A DNA stretch of 47,470 nucleotides from Bacteroidales bacterium. Its GTDB lineage: Bacteria > Bacteroidota > Bacteroidia > Bacteroidales > WCHB1-69. The position numbers and the translations under genes are program-made. Position 1 is the stretch's first letter; every line of letters starts with the position of its first letter. The notes below the pieces were generated by a model. The model was not told where the DNA came from, made no database searches, and worked only from the letters and a program-made list of their open reading frames with translations. The stretch spans positions 1 to 47,470 of the forward strand of contig JAGBPS010000001.1 of the NCBI GenBank assembly GCA_017633255.1, written 5' to 3'. Below are positions 25,302-33,348 of the stretch, piece after piece.

Positions 25302-25350
25302 CTTAAACTCTAAACCCTAAACCCTAAACATTAAACCTTTAACCTTAAAC
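25302..25350. repeat. ctaaacc / ttaaacc heptad-like repeat
   Basis: About seven degenerate copies of a seven-base word (taaactc, taaaccc, taaaccc, taaacat, taaacct, ttaacct, taaacat). On the minus strand it encodes the last residues (LRLKV) and the TAA stop of the membrane protein that ends at 25331. Confidence 0.7.
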
Positions 25351-25735
25351 ATATAATCGCCACCACAGCCTCTGCCAATCCGAACACAAAATAGAGGTTG
25401 CTGATGGCGTTGAAACCCCATACCCACCATTCAAGGATAATCCAGAGCATCAGGATAATGCCGCAAGCGAGGATGGCCCATTGTGCGAGCGGGTGTTTCT
25501 TGAAGAGAAGATACGTTGCCGCCAATTGGGTGATGCCGTTCAGGAACAGCAGCACAAAGCCCGAGGGGATGAAGTTCCGGAAAAAGATGTCCGGCCAGGG
25601 CATCTTTGCACGAAGCATCTCTAACAGTGGCTCGCCGCCCCACGCTACGCCCGTAGGGTCAGTCCACATCATCACGGCACCAGCTACTGCGCCAATGCCG
25701 ATGAAAAGGGTCAGGATTTTTTCGAGTTTGATCAT
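25331..25735 (-). CDS. Small integral membrane protein
   Basis: The 134-residue protein has four hydrophobic segments (LTLFIGIGAVAGAVMMW, IPSGFVLLFLNGITQLAATYLLF, WAILACGIILMLWIILEWWVWG, LYFVFGLAEAVVAIICL). The ending RLKV and stop come from the ctaaacc-type repeat. I do not recognise the family. It starts 12 bases after the preceding gene of the same strand and is the third gene of an apparent operon with the M50-like protein. Confidence 0.75.
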   Translation of the reverse strand: MIKLEKILTLFIGIGAVAGAVMMWTDPTGVAWGGEPLLEMLRAKMPWPDIFFRNFIPSGFVLLFLNGITQLAATYLLFKKHPLAQWAILACGIILMLWIILEWWVWGFNAISNLYFVFGLAEAVVAIICLRLKV

Positions 25736-25747
25736 ACAGCAGGATTT

Positions 25748-26245
25748 TTAACAAAACAGCCACGCATAAATTCCAGCGCCAATTAGGCACGGAATTAGCC
25801 CGATGAGCATACCCCAAAGGGATTGCACGAAGTGGTACTTCTTCTGATGGTAGGCTGCGTCCATGTGCTCGGTGCCGGGCAGGCGCACGGACTTTAGGTT
25901 GGCGAAGAGCACCCAGTCGAGGAAGAAGCAGTCGTACCAGTCGATGACGAGCCAGATGCCGTAGCTCAGCGCAAAGGCCGACCAGAAATTGTAGGCACCA
26001 GCCAGCTTCATCAGTCCGAGCATCACGGCAAGGGTGAGGAGCAGCGCAAAGCCTTTCTTGAGCAGTACGGTCTTGGTGAAAAACTTCGACGGTATGCGTT
26101 CGTGCGTTTTGAAGTATTCTTCTTGGATGTCTTCTGGATAGTCGTGAATCCACCACACAGGGTTCTTTACAAGCGGAATCAATATCATGGCTGTGAATGC
26201 GGCAGTCATAACAATCGTTTCAATAATAATAATGGTCCAGTTCAT
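25748..26245 (-). CDS. Integral membrane protein with DWYDCFFLDW motif
   Basis: The 165-residue protein has about four membrane segments. Between the second and fourth it carries a striking aromatic and acidic stretch (LVIDWYDCFFLDWVLFANLKS) and a GTEHMDAAYHQKKYH loop rich in His, Asp and Glu, which could bind metal. I recognise no family. It starts two bases after the M50-like gene's stop, so the two are probably translated together. Confidence 0.75.
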   Translation of the reverse strand: MNWTIIIIETIVMTAAFTAMILIPLVKNPVWWIHDYPEDIQEEYFKTHERIPSKFFTKTVLLKKGFALLLTLAVMLGLMKLAGAYNFWSAFALSYGIWLVIDWYDCFFLDWVLFANLKSVRLPGTEHMDAAYHQKKYHFVQSLWGMLIGLIPCLIGAGIYAWLFC

Positions 26246-26247
26246 AA

Positions 26248-26766
26248 TTATTCCTCAAATGCTTGTTTGTACTTGGGCAATAGCAGCTTCCATAATACGA
26301 GGATGTGTAGTACGAAGAGGAGTCCGAAGATGACGCAGGCGATGGTCTCTGGCATCAGCAGACGGATGCCGTTCATGTCGCCGCCACCGACAAAGCGATA
26401 AAGAACGGACAAGTACAGCGGGTCGAGCAGGAGCAGGATGATGGAGGTGTACCAACAGCAGGCTAAAAACAGGGGCGAAGACTTTGTGGACTTCGTGCCA
26501 AAAGTGGTGCAGAGGCGTTGGCTGAGTAGCACCATCAGCCAAGCGGCCACAAAGGTGGCTATAGGTCCCGCCAGACAGAACCAACCTAACTGCGCATCAG
26601 TCATCTGGTCACGGAAAATGTCAATCTGTACTCCCAGCGCCGTGAAGTTCACTTGCTTGAACACCCCGTGAGTGAGTGCGTACAGCAGGTGCGCCCCTTC
26701 GTGAACAACGTAATACATCACCAAAGCGGTTAAAATGCCCACATATTGTCTGATTCGTTTAGTCAT
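26248..26766 (-). CDS. M50-like membrane metallopeptidase
   Basis: The 172-residue protein has the first M50 motif in a membrane segment: HEGAH at 22-26 (HExxH), followed by LLYALTHGVFKQVNFTALG, which matches the usual HGVxVxxFxxG continuation. The second landmark LAGPIATFVAAW (65 on) corresponds to the AGPxxN stretch of that family. A candidate third ligand is Asp130 in GGGDMNG. It should be an intramembrane zinc protease or a relative acting on membrane substrates; the family assignment is from motifs only. It leads an operon with two other membrane proteins. Its promoter (minus strand TATATTTG) diverges from that of the DUF2007 gene. Confidence 0.75.
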   Translation of the reverse strand: MTKRIRQYVGILTALVMYYVVHEGAHLLYALTHGVFKQVNFTALGVQIDIFRDQMTDAQLGWFCLAGPIATFVAAWLMVLLSQRLCTTFGTKSTKSSPLFLACCWYTSIILLLLDPLYLSVLYRFVGGGDMNGIRLLMPETIACVIFGLLFVLHILVLWKLLLPKYKQAFEE

Positions 26767-26814
26767 TGTCTGTTAGTTGTTTGTCAGTTTCAGAAATTCA
26801 AATTTTTCTGATGG

Positions 26815-26822
26815 CAAATATA
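26815..26822 (-). promoter_or_regulatory. TAnnTTTG promoter of the M50-like operon
   Basis: The minus strand reads TATATTTG, 48 bases before the ATG at 26766. It diverges from the plus-strand promoter at 26853-26860. Confidence 0.6.
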
Positions 26823-26852
26823 CGAATAAAATCGAATTTCAGAAAAAATGAT

Positions 26853-26860
26853 TACTTTTG
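26853..26860 (+). promoter_or_regulatory. TAnnTTTG promoter of the DUF2007 gene
   Basis: TACTTTTG, 43 bases before the ATG at 26904. Confidence 0.6.
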
Positions 26861-26903
26861 CAAAAGATTCTGTAATCATGTAAAACCCAAAAAACAACGT
26901 ACC

Positions 26904-27119
26904 ATGAAAGATTTAGCCATTGCGGAAACATTTTATTCCGCCAGCAAAGCGCACATCGCACAATCCCTTCTGGAAGAAGAGGGCATCGAATCCATGATTT
27001 TGGATGAAACCGCGGCACAGGTCCAGGGTTTCACTATTGGTTTGGGCGGCATCCGCCTTATGGTGAATGAGGAGGATTTGGCCAGGGCTCAGGAACTTAT
27101 CGCAAAAATGGAATTATAA
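26904..27119 (+). CDS. DUF2007 domain protein
   Basis: I chose the ATG at 26904; longer readings include the promoter. The 71-residue protein is a single DUF2007 (putative signal-transducing) domain: an ETFYSASKAHIAQSLLEEEGI helix, a short hydrophobic sheet, then GGIRLMVNEEDLARAQELIAKM. The domain has a ferredoxin-like or GlnB-like fold and is often cytoplasmic and stand-alone. No partner is evident. Small word repeats (gctatgagctatgagc, 27131-27150) follow the stop. Confidence 0.88.
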   Translation: MKDLAIAETFYSASKAHIAQSLLEEEGIESMILDETAAQVQGFTIGLGGIRLMVNEEDLARAQELIAKMEL

Positions 27120-27174
27120 AGTCCTTTTTTTGCTATGAGCTATGAGCCGTGAGCAATGAGTTCTTTTTCTTTAT

Positions 27175-27210
27175 TAATTCGCTAATTAACTAATTTGCTA
27201 ATTTGCAAAT
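27175..27210. repeat. aattagcaaattag word repeat at the aminotransferase 3' end
   Basis: Copies of the word ttagcaaattag appear on the minus strand. They supply the TAG stop and the residues QFAN of the gene that begins at 28337. Related words are at 13709-13745 and 45240-45262. Confidence 0.75.
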
Positions 27211-28337
27211 TGATCCATTGTATTCAAGAAGTTTGTGGTGATGTATTGCAGCTGCTCCTCATCCAATTCGGTGTGCATAGGCAGGGAGACCACGCAGTCG
27301 CACAGCGCCTCGGTCACGGGGAAGTCGCCTTTGTGATAACCCAGGTGGGCGAAGGCTTTCTGCAAATGCAAAGGAACGGGATAGTATATCATCACGGGAA
27401 CACCCAACTCTTTCATGTGCTCAATCAGGCGGTAGCGGTCCACATTCTTCAGCTTCAAAGTGTATTGATGGAAAACGTGGGTGCTATAGCTGGCTGTGGC
27501 AGGGGTGACTATATTGGGATGGTTGGCGAAGGCCTTGTTGTAATACAAGGCAGCCTGCTGACGGGCAGCGATATATTCGTCCAAGTGTTTAAGTTTCACA
27601 TCCAGAATGGCGGCCTGGATGGAGTCGAGGCGCGAGTTGACGCCAATCATGTCGTGATAGTAGCGGGTGAACATACCGTGGTTCACAATACCTCTGATTT
27701 TTTCATCCAAGGCGTCGTCGTTGGTGAACAAAGCGCCGCCGTCACCGTAACAACCTAGGTTTTTGGAGGGGAAGAAAGAGGTGCAGCCGATAGTGCCCAG
27801 CGTGCCGCTTTTCTGCAAGGGATAGTTGTCAATCATCACCTCGGCGCCGATGGCCTGGCAGTTGTCCTCGATGACTGCCACACCATGTTTGTTGGCAATT
27901 TTGAGGATTTCCTGCATGTTGCAGCACTGTCCAAACAGATGAACCGGCACAATGGCTTTGGTTTTGGGCGTGATAGCCGCTTCCAGCTGTCTCACATCCA
28001 TGTTGAAGGTGTCTTCCTCCACATCCACGAAAACGGGGGTCAGTCCTAGAAGACCGATAACTTCAACGGTGGCGATGAAAGTGAAGGGGGTGGAAATCAC
28101 CTCGTCGCCGGGTTTTAGGTCCAGCGCCATCATGGCCACCAAGAGGGCGTCGGTGCCGTTGCCGCAGGGAATCACATGCTTCACATGCAGGTACTCTTCC
28201 AGGTGTTGCTGGAAATCCTTGACGGCAGGACCGTTGATATAAGCGGATGATTCGATGACATTGAGCACGCGGCTGTCGATTTCCTCTTTGATTTTGTGGT
28301 ATTGACTCTTCAGGTCAACCATTTGTATCGGTTTCAT
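27198..28337 (-). CDS. DegT/DnrJ/EryC1/StrS-family aminotransferase
   Basis: The 379-residue protein is a PLP-dependent sugar or nucleotide-sugar aminotransferase. The PLP lysine lies in TSFFPSKNLGCYGDGGA, with the family landmarks YINGPAVKDFQQHL, PCGNGTDALLVAMMAL, DEVISTPFTFIATVEVI, VIEDNCQAIGAE, and NSRLDSIQAAIL. These enzymes usually make amino sugars for surface polysaccharide or glycan chains; the sugar substrate is unknown. No nucleotide-sugar epimerase sits next to it. The last four residues come from the word repeat at its 3' end. Upstream lie four tandem hairpins. Confidence 0.93.
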   Translation of the reverse strand: MKPIQMVDLKSQYHKIKEEIDSRVLNVIESSAYINGPAVKDFQQHLEEYLHVKHVIPCGNGTDALLVAMMALDLKPGDEVISTPFTFIATVEVIGLLGLTPVFVDVEEDTFNMDVRQLEAAITPKTKAIVPVHLFGQCCNMQEILKIANKHGVAVIEDNCQAIGAEVMIDNYPLQKSGTLGTIGCTSFFPSKNLGCYGDGGALFTNDDALDEKIRGIVNHGMFTRYYHDMIGVNSRLDSIQAAILDVKLKHLDEYIAARQQAALYYNKAFANHPNIVTPATASYSTHVFHQYTLKLKNVDRYRLIEHMKELGVPVMIYYPVPLHLQKAFAHLGYHKGDFPVTEALCDCVVSLPMHTELDEEQLQYITTNFLNTMDQFAN

Positions 28338-28365
28338 AGCTGTTGATTTTTGATTTATTTATATC

Positions 28366-28570
28366 CCCCACACTGCGGCCTTCGGCCTTATGTGGTTTTC
28401 TTTGATTCGCCGATCCCCACACTGCGGCCTTCGGCCTTATGTGGTTTTCTTTGATTTGCCGATCCCCACACTGCGGCCTTCGGCCTTATGTGGTTTTCTT
28501 TGATTTGCCAACCCCCACACTGCGGCCTTCGGCCTTATGTGGGGTTATTGAAATTTCACCTCTTCGAGGT
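28366..28570. repeat. Four tandem 49-bp hairpin units plus composite element, copy B
   Basis: Units start at 28366, 28415, 28464 and 28513, exactly 49 bases apart, and are nearly identical. Each contains ccccacactgcggccttcgg and the complementary ccttatgtgg, forming a hairpin with an inner ggcc-ttc-ggcc stem. The last unit runs into the 37-base block (28534-28570) shared with 8823-8859. The array lies between uvrA and the aminotransferase gene, both minus strand. The unit is not coding in any convincing frame. Confidence 0.9.
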
Positions 28571-28615
28571 TGTTAGGTATAATTTCGATACTTCCAACGT
28601 CTTAGTTTTTAGTTC

Positions 28616-31483
28616 TTAATTCTTAATTCTTAGCTCATAGCCCATAGCTTCTTTCTCAATGTATTCCTTCAGATAATGTGCGGTGTAACCTACGCCTTTG
28701 GCCATGAGTTGTTCGGGGGTGCCTTTGGCCACAATCACTCCGCCTTCACGGCCGCCTTCAGGTCCCATGTCGATAATGTAATCCGCCATCTTGATGACAT
28801 CCATATTGTGCTCAATCACCACCACTGTGTTGCCTTTGTCCACCAGCTGGTTCAGCACGTCCATCAGGATGGAAATGTCCTGAAAATGGAGTCCGGTGGT
28901 GGGCTCGTCCAGAATGTATAGCGTCTTGCCGGTGTCTTTCTTGGACAGCTCGGTGGCCAATTTCACACGCTGGGCTTCGCCGCCGGAGAGGGTGGTGGAC
29001 GACTGTCCCAAACGCAGATAACCCAAACCTACATCATTCAAGGTTTTGATTTTCTGTAAGATGGATGGGATTTTATCGAAGAATTCCAAAGCTTGCTCAA
29101 TGTCCATTTCCAGCACATCGCTGATGGATTTTCCACGGTAGCGTATCTCAAGCGTCTCATCATTGTAGCGTTTGCCGTTGCAGGCATCGCATTTGACGTA
29201 GATATCCGGCAGGAAGTTCATTTCGATGACTTTCATGCCCGCACCCTTGCATTCCTCGCAGCGGCCCCCGGACACATTGAATGAGAAACGTCCCGATTTA
29301 TAGCCCCTGATTTTGGACTCCTGCAGGTTGGCGTACAGCTGGCGGATATCGTCGAATACACCGACATAGGTGGCAGGGTTGGAACGAGGGGTACGGCCAA
29401 TGGGCTGCTGGTTGATTTCAATCACCTTGTCGATATGGTTCAGACCGAGTATCTCTTTGTAGGGCAGTGGTTTGCGGTCGGAGCGATAGAAGTGATGGTT
29501 GAGAATGGGGTAGAGGGTGTCGGTAATCAGTGAGGACTTGCCACTGCCAGAAACACCGGTTACGCAAATCAGGGTGGACAGCGGAAAATCGACGGTGACA
29601 TTCTTCAGGTTGTTGCCGCTGGCCCCGACAATAGTCAGCTTTTCGCCATTGCCTTTGCGACGTTTGGCGGGTATTTGTATTTTTTTCTTGCCGTTCAGAT
29701 AATCGGCGGTCAGTGACTTGGCTTTCAGGATTTCGGAATAGGAACCGGCGGCCATCAATTGTCCGCCATGTTCGCCTGCAAAAGGACCGATATCCACAAT
29801 ATAGTCCGCGGCTTCCATCATGTCGCGGTCGTGCTCCACCACAATGACAGTGTTGCCGATGTCGCGAAGCTGTTTCAGCGAATTGATCAGCCGGTGGTTG
29901 TCCCTCTGATGCAGGCCGATGCTGGGCTCGTCCAGAATATACAGCACATTCACCAGTTGCGAGCTGATTTGTGTTGCCAGACGGATGCGCTGCGCCTCGC
30001 CGCCGGAAAGGCTCTGCGAGGAGCGGTTCAGCGACAGGTAGGAAATGCCCACATCGCACAGGAACTTCAGTCTCAGGCGGATTTCCCGGAGCAACTCGTA
30101 GGCGATGGTGTTCTTTCTTTCATCCAGAAAAGAAGGGCACTGGTCAATCCAGCGGGCCAGCTCGTCAATGTCCATCTGGGCCAGGTCGCTGATGCTTTTG
30201 TCCCCGATTTTGAAATAGCTGGCTTCTTTTTTCAGACGGCTGCCATGACATTCGGGACATTCTTTCTCGCCGATGAACTGGTTGACCCACTTGCGGATAG
30301 AGGCGGGAGCCGTTTCGTAGTCAATATTGCGCAGGAAACTCACCACCCCTTCAAAGCGCACTTTCATGGGCGACAGTCCCGACACATCGCGTTTGACATA
30401 CAGTGGGTCGTTCATGCCGTACAGAATCTTGTCCATCACTTGCTCAGGGATACTCGAAATAGGGTCGGAAAGCGAGAATTCGTATTTTTCGGCAATGGCT
30501 TCCAGCTGTTTGAAAATAGGGGTGTTCTTGTATGCCCCGATGGGAGCGATACCTCCGGCCTTGATAGACATGGATGGGTCGGGGATGATGCGTGACATCT
30601 CTAACTCTGTGATATAGCCCAGCCCGTTGCACTTGGGGCAGGCTCCGTAGGGAGAGTTGAACGAGAAGGTGTTCGGTTCTGGCTCCGGATAGGAAATGCC
30701 TGTGGTAGGGCACATCAGGAATTTGCTGTAGTTGAAATTTTCGCCGCTTTCGTTGTCCAGCAGTATGATCACGCCTTTGCCGTGTTTCAATGCCTGCCGC
30801 AGACTGTTGACCAGTCGTTGTTTAGAGCTTTCGCGTACCACCAGATGGTCGATTACCAGGTCGATGTCGTGAATCTGGTAGCGGTTGAGCTGCATGTTGA
30901 ATTCCACGCTCTGGATTACCCCGTCGATACGGCATTTGACGAAGCCCTGCTTGCGGATGGTTTCGAACAGCTCTTTGTAATGGCCTTTACGTCCTTTCAC
31001 CAAAGGGGCCATCAAAGTGATATCTTTGCCCGAAAATTTGTTCAGGATAAGGTCTATCAGTTCTTTTTCCGAGTAGCGCACCATTTTTTCGCCGGTGTTG
31101 TAAGAGTATGCATCGGCCACACGGGCATACAGCAATCGCAGGAAGTCATACACTTCGGTGATAGTGCCGACGGTGGAGCGGGGATTCTTGTTGACCGTTT
31201 TCTGCTCGATGGAAATCACGGGGTTCAGTCCGGTGATTTTGTCCACATCGGGGTGCTCCAGGTTGCCGATGAACTGTCGGGCGTATGAGGAAAAGGTCTC
31301 CATATAGCGGCGTTGCCCTTCGGCGAAAATCGTGTCGAAAGCCAACGACGACTTGCCGCTGCCGCTCAGTCCGGTGATAACTGTAAGTTGGTGCTGCGGA
31401 ATCGTAAGGGAGATATTTTTCAGGTTGTTGACCCTCGCGCCGGTGATAACCAGCTCATCTTCCTTATATTCCTGATTTTTCAT
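28616..31483 (-). CDS. uvrA: Excinuclease ABC subunit A
   Basis: UvrA is the damage-recognition ATPase of nucleotide excision repair. I start it at the ATG at 31483 ([23 protein letters not shown]), giving 955 residues; upstream codons in the same frame are before the promoter and not used. It has two ABC modules, each with a Walker A ([24 protein letters not shown]), signature LSGGEAQR and Walker B ([18 protein letters not shown]). Zinc-binding CxxC pairs are in [19 protein letters not shown] and the [10 protein letters not shown] / VKCDACNG set. The C-terminal YELRIKN and stop are encoded by the taagaattaag word repeat, so the native end was probably near EYIEKEAM. Confidence 0.98.
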   Translation of the reverse strand: MKNQEYKEDELVITGARVNNLKNISLTIPQHQLTVITGLSGSGKSSLAFDTIFAEGQRRYMETFSSYARQFIGNLEHPDVDKITGLNPVISIEQKTVNKNPRSTVGTITEVYDFLRLLYARVADAYSYNTGEKMVRYSEKELIDLILNKFSGKDITLMAPLVKGRKGHYKELFETIRKQGFVKCRIDGVIQSVEFNMQLNRYQIHDIDLVIDHLVVRESSKQRLVNSLRQALKHGKGVIILLDNESGENFNYSKFLMCPTTGISYPEPEPNTFSFNSPYGACPKCNGLGYITELEMSRIIPDPSMSIKAGGIAPIGAYKNTPIFKQLEAIAEKYEFSLSDPISSIPEQVMDKILYGMNDPLYVKRDVSGLSPMKVRFEGVVSFLRNIDYETAPASIRKWVNQFIGEKECPECHGSRLKKEASYFKIGDKSISDLAQMDIDELARWIDQCPSFLDERKNTIAYELLREIRLRLKFLCDVGISYLSLNRSSQSLSGGEAQRIRLATQISSQLVNVLYILDEPSIGLHQRDNHRLINSLKQLRDIGNTVIVVEHDRDMMEAADYIVDIGPFAGEHGGQLMAAGSYSEILKAKSLTADYLNGKKKIQIPAKRRKGNGEKLTIVGASGNNLKNVTVDFPLSTLICVTGVSGSGKSSLITDTLYPILNHHFYRSDRKPLPYKEILGLNHIDKVIEINQQPIGRTPRSNPATYVGVFDDIRQLYANLQESKIRGYKSGRFSFNVSGGRCEECKGAGMKVIEMNFLPDIYVKCDACNGKRYNDETLEIRYRGKSISDVLEMDIEQALEFFDKIPSILQKIKTLNDVGLGYLRLGQSSTTLSGGEAQRVKLATELSKKDTGKTLYILDEPTTGLHFQDISILMDVLNQLVDKGNTVVVIEHNMDVIKMADYIIDMGPEGGREGGVIVAKGTPEQLMAKGVGYTAHYLKEYIEKEAMGYELRIKN

Positions 31484-31502
31484 TGCTTCAGATTTAAAGA
31501 TG

Positions 31503-31510
31503 CAAATATA
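31503..31510 (-). promoter_or_regulatory. TAnnTTTG promoter of uvrA
   Basis: The minus strand reads TATATTTG, 19 bases upstream of the ATG at 31483. This supports that start over the longer reading. Confidence 0.7.
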
Positions 31511-31574
31511 CAAATTTTTATTGAATTTGTCACATTGCCGATAAGGATACGGGAAGCAGTCAGAGGTAGCTGGA

Positions 31575-32423
31575 TCATTGAATAAAAAATTTCCACGATA
31601 GTTCCGCTTGCTCGTGAAGCATGGCCAGACCATTTTGGGTATGAGCTCCATGCATACGCCCTTGTCGCAGGAAAACGGTCTCCTCGGGGTTGTAAATCAG
31701 GTCGAAGAGGTAATGCTCATTGTCAATGACCGAAAAGTCAAGTGGTAGTGTTTCTTCGGTATGCGGATACATGCCTACTGGTGTAGCGTTAATCCATAAT
31801 TTACAATCCTTCAGCATGTTTTTGTTGTCTAACTGATTGTCAATCTGAATACTATGGATTAAATCAGTATAGGCAATAGTCCTCTCATCTTGCTTGCTAC
31901 GGGATACAAAATAAAAGTCGATACTCAATTGGCGCAATGCAAAGGCCACTGCCTTGGCTGCGCCTCCCGTGCCGAAAACCAAGGCTTTGACAGTCTTTTC
32001 AGTCCCGGAAACTTTTTTATTGGGCAGTTCCCATCCTTCTTGCAAACAATGGGCAAAGGCTGGGGCATCGGTGTTATAGCCTTTCAATCGGTAATTTTTT
32101 TTGCATCCTCTTGTAGGGGCGAACCGCGTGCATCCGATGTCTTTGCCCCTCAATATTTTCACGCAATTCACCGCCCCAATCTCACGAGCCGCCTCATCTA
32201 TCTCATCCAAATAAGGAATAATCTGTTCTTTGTAAGGAATAGTGACATTAAAGCCCCACAAATCAGGGTGTTGTTCCAACAGCTCGGGAAGCAGTTCAAT
32301 AGTAGACAAAGGAAATGCCTCATAACGGTAATCCGCCAACCTTTCTCTCTGAAATTTATCCTTAAAATAAGCGGGAGAGAAGCTGTGCGCCAGAGGGTAG
32401 CCGATTAAACCGAAGTGATTCAT
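31575..32423 (-). CDS. aroE: Shikimate dehydrogenase with an in-frame palindromic insert
   Basis: AroE reduces 3-dehydroshikimate to shikimate with NADPH. The 282-residue protein has YPLAHSFSPAYF (substrate serines), NVTIPYKEQI (catalytic Lys), GYNTDAPAF and FGTGGAAKAVAFAL (dinucleotide loop), ending with NPEETVFLRQGRMHGAHTQNGLAMLHEQA. Residues about 92-107 (RGKDIGCTRFAPTRGC) interrupt the usual short link between VKI and the RLKGYNTD strand. They are encoded by an inverted repeat (32115-32150), so the protein is longer than most Bacteroidota AroE proteins of about 245-250 residues. The insert lies at a surface turn and would leave the active site intact. Confidence 0.95.
   Translation of the reverse strand: MNHFGLIGYPLAHSFSPAYFKDKFQRERLADYRYEAFPLSTIELLPELLEQHPDLWGFNVTIPYKEQIIPYLDEIDEAAREIGAVNCVKILRGKDIGCTRFAPTRGCKKNYRLKGYNTDAPAFAHCLQEGWELPNKKVSGTEKTVKALVFGTGGAAKAVAFALRQLSIDFYFVSRSKQDERTIAYTDLIHSIQIDNQLDNKNMLKDCKLWINATPVGMYPHTEETLPLDFSVIDNEHYLFDLIYNPEETVFLRQGRMHGAHTQNGLAMLHEQAELSWKFFIQ
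32115..32150. repeat. 36-bp inverted repeat inserted in frame in aroE
   Basis: The ends aggggcgaa and tttgcccct are complementary at 8 of 9 positions, and the unit spans exactly 12 codons (residues 92-103). The flanking codons give no other match to the family. The length and in-frame position resemble the Rickettsia palindromic elements. Confidence 0.7.
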
Positions 32424-32567
32424 TTTTATCGTTTATGCGTTAAGACGTTAAGACATGCACTGCGTGCATTAGTCAAGGCGTCAAGACGTTAAGTCGTCAG
32501 AGCAATTATCGTCTCCACGAACGAGCGAAGCGAGTGTCTCACCGTCTTTACGCCTTACCGTCTTCAC
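32424..32567. repeat. acgttaagacg word repeat with inner palindrome
   Basis: The gap between the DedA and aroE genes is filled with cgttaagacg, gtcaaggcgtcaagacg and complementary words, plus a dyad atgcac-tgc-gtgcat (32455-32469) and cgaacgagcgaagcgag. It reaches into the DedA gene's 3' end, supplying its stop and last residues. Confidence 0.8.
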
Positions 32568-33348
32568 GTTTCTTTTTCTTCAACCCTTTATAAACCAGAT
32601 AGATGATAAACAGCACACCCAAGCCTAGGAGGATGTACGACAACTCATGGCTGTACTGGTTGATGAGGTCTTGCTGGCCATGGGCCACATAACCCAGGAT
32701 GGCCAGAATGATGTTCCAGGAACCGGAACCTAGAATAGTGTAAAGGGTGAAAGCACCGATGTTCATCTTCGCCAGACCCGCGGGGATGGAAATCAGCTGG
32801 CGGATACCCGGCACCAAGCGGCCGATGAAGGTAGATGAATTGCCATGTTCGATAAAATAGTCCTCGGCTTTCTTCACCTTCTCGCTATCGAGCAGGAGCA
32901 GATGACCCAACTTGCTGTCGGCAAACCAATAGACAATGGGGCGCCCTAAAAAGCGGGACAGGAAATAGTTGATATAGGCGCCAATCAGTGCTCCCAAGGT
33001 GGCAATCAGCACCACCAAAACAATGTTGACAAAGGGTGATTCGGTGACGTACAGGGTCTCATTGTCAGGGTTGCAGGCCTGATAGGCTGCCGGCGGCACC
33101 ACCACTTCCGAGGGGAAGGGAATAAAAGAACTCTCGATGGTCATCAACAGGGTCACCGTCACATAGTTGAGGTGGTGGTTGTACCAGTCCACCACACGGA
33201 TGACAAAAGAGCCCTCCGTCTGCTTTTCCGCTGTGACAATAGTAGTGCTGTCAGCGGGGTTTATGCTGGAAATGTCGTTATTGTTCTGTGCGTTCACCTG
33301 GCAGAAAATCATCAAAAACAGAACGAAAATGCTGAGTTTTTTCATCAT
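32548..33348 (-). CDS. DedA-family membrane protein with an exported N-terminal extension
   Basis: The 266-residue protein has the DedA (VTT) motif set: ESSFIPFPSEVVVPPAAY, then GALIGAYINYFLSRFLGR, and FIGRLVPGIRQLISIPAGLAKM. In other bacteria these proteins are lipid transporters or scramblases. The N-terminus adds a signal peptide (MKKLSIFVLFLMIFCQVNAQ) and a 40-residue soluble stretch, which I consider unusual for the family. The first ATG overlaps the TPR gene's stop, so they are co-translated. The C-terminal KKREDGKA and stop come from an acgtgaagacgg-type repeat. Confidence 0.9.
   Translation of the reverse strand: MMKKLSIFVLFLMIFCQVNAQNNNDISSINPADSTTIVTAEKQTEGSFVIRVVDWYNHHLNYVTVTLLMTIESSFIPFPSEVVVPPAAYQACNPDNETLYVTESPFVNIVLVVLIATLGALIGAYINYFLSRFLGRPIVYWFADSKLGHLLLLDSEKVKKAEDYFIEHGNSSTFIGRLVPGIRQLISIPAGLAKMNIGAFTLYTILGSGSWNIILAILGYVAHGQQDLINQYSHELSYILLGLGVLFIIYLVYKGLKKKKREDGKA

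Noticed and set aside
28366..28570. CRISPR array
   Set aside because: The 49-bp units are nearly identical throughout, so there are no unique spacers, and no cas gene is in the window.
29759..30595. Open frame of 278 codons on the plus strand
   Set aside because: It lies wholly inside uvrA on the other strand and has no recognisable motif or start signal.
31484..31651. N-terminal extension of UvrA by 56 residues
   Set aside because: It would start upstream of an exact TATATTTG promoter and has no similarity to UvrA N-termini.
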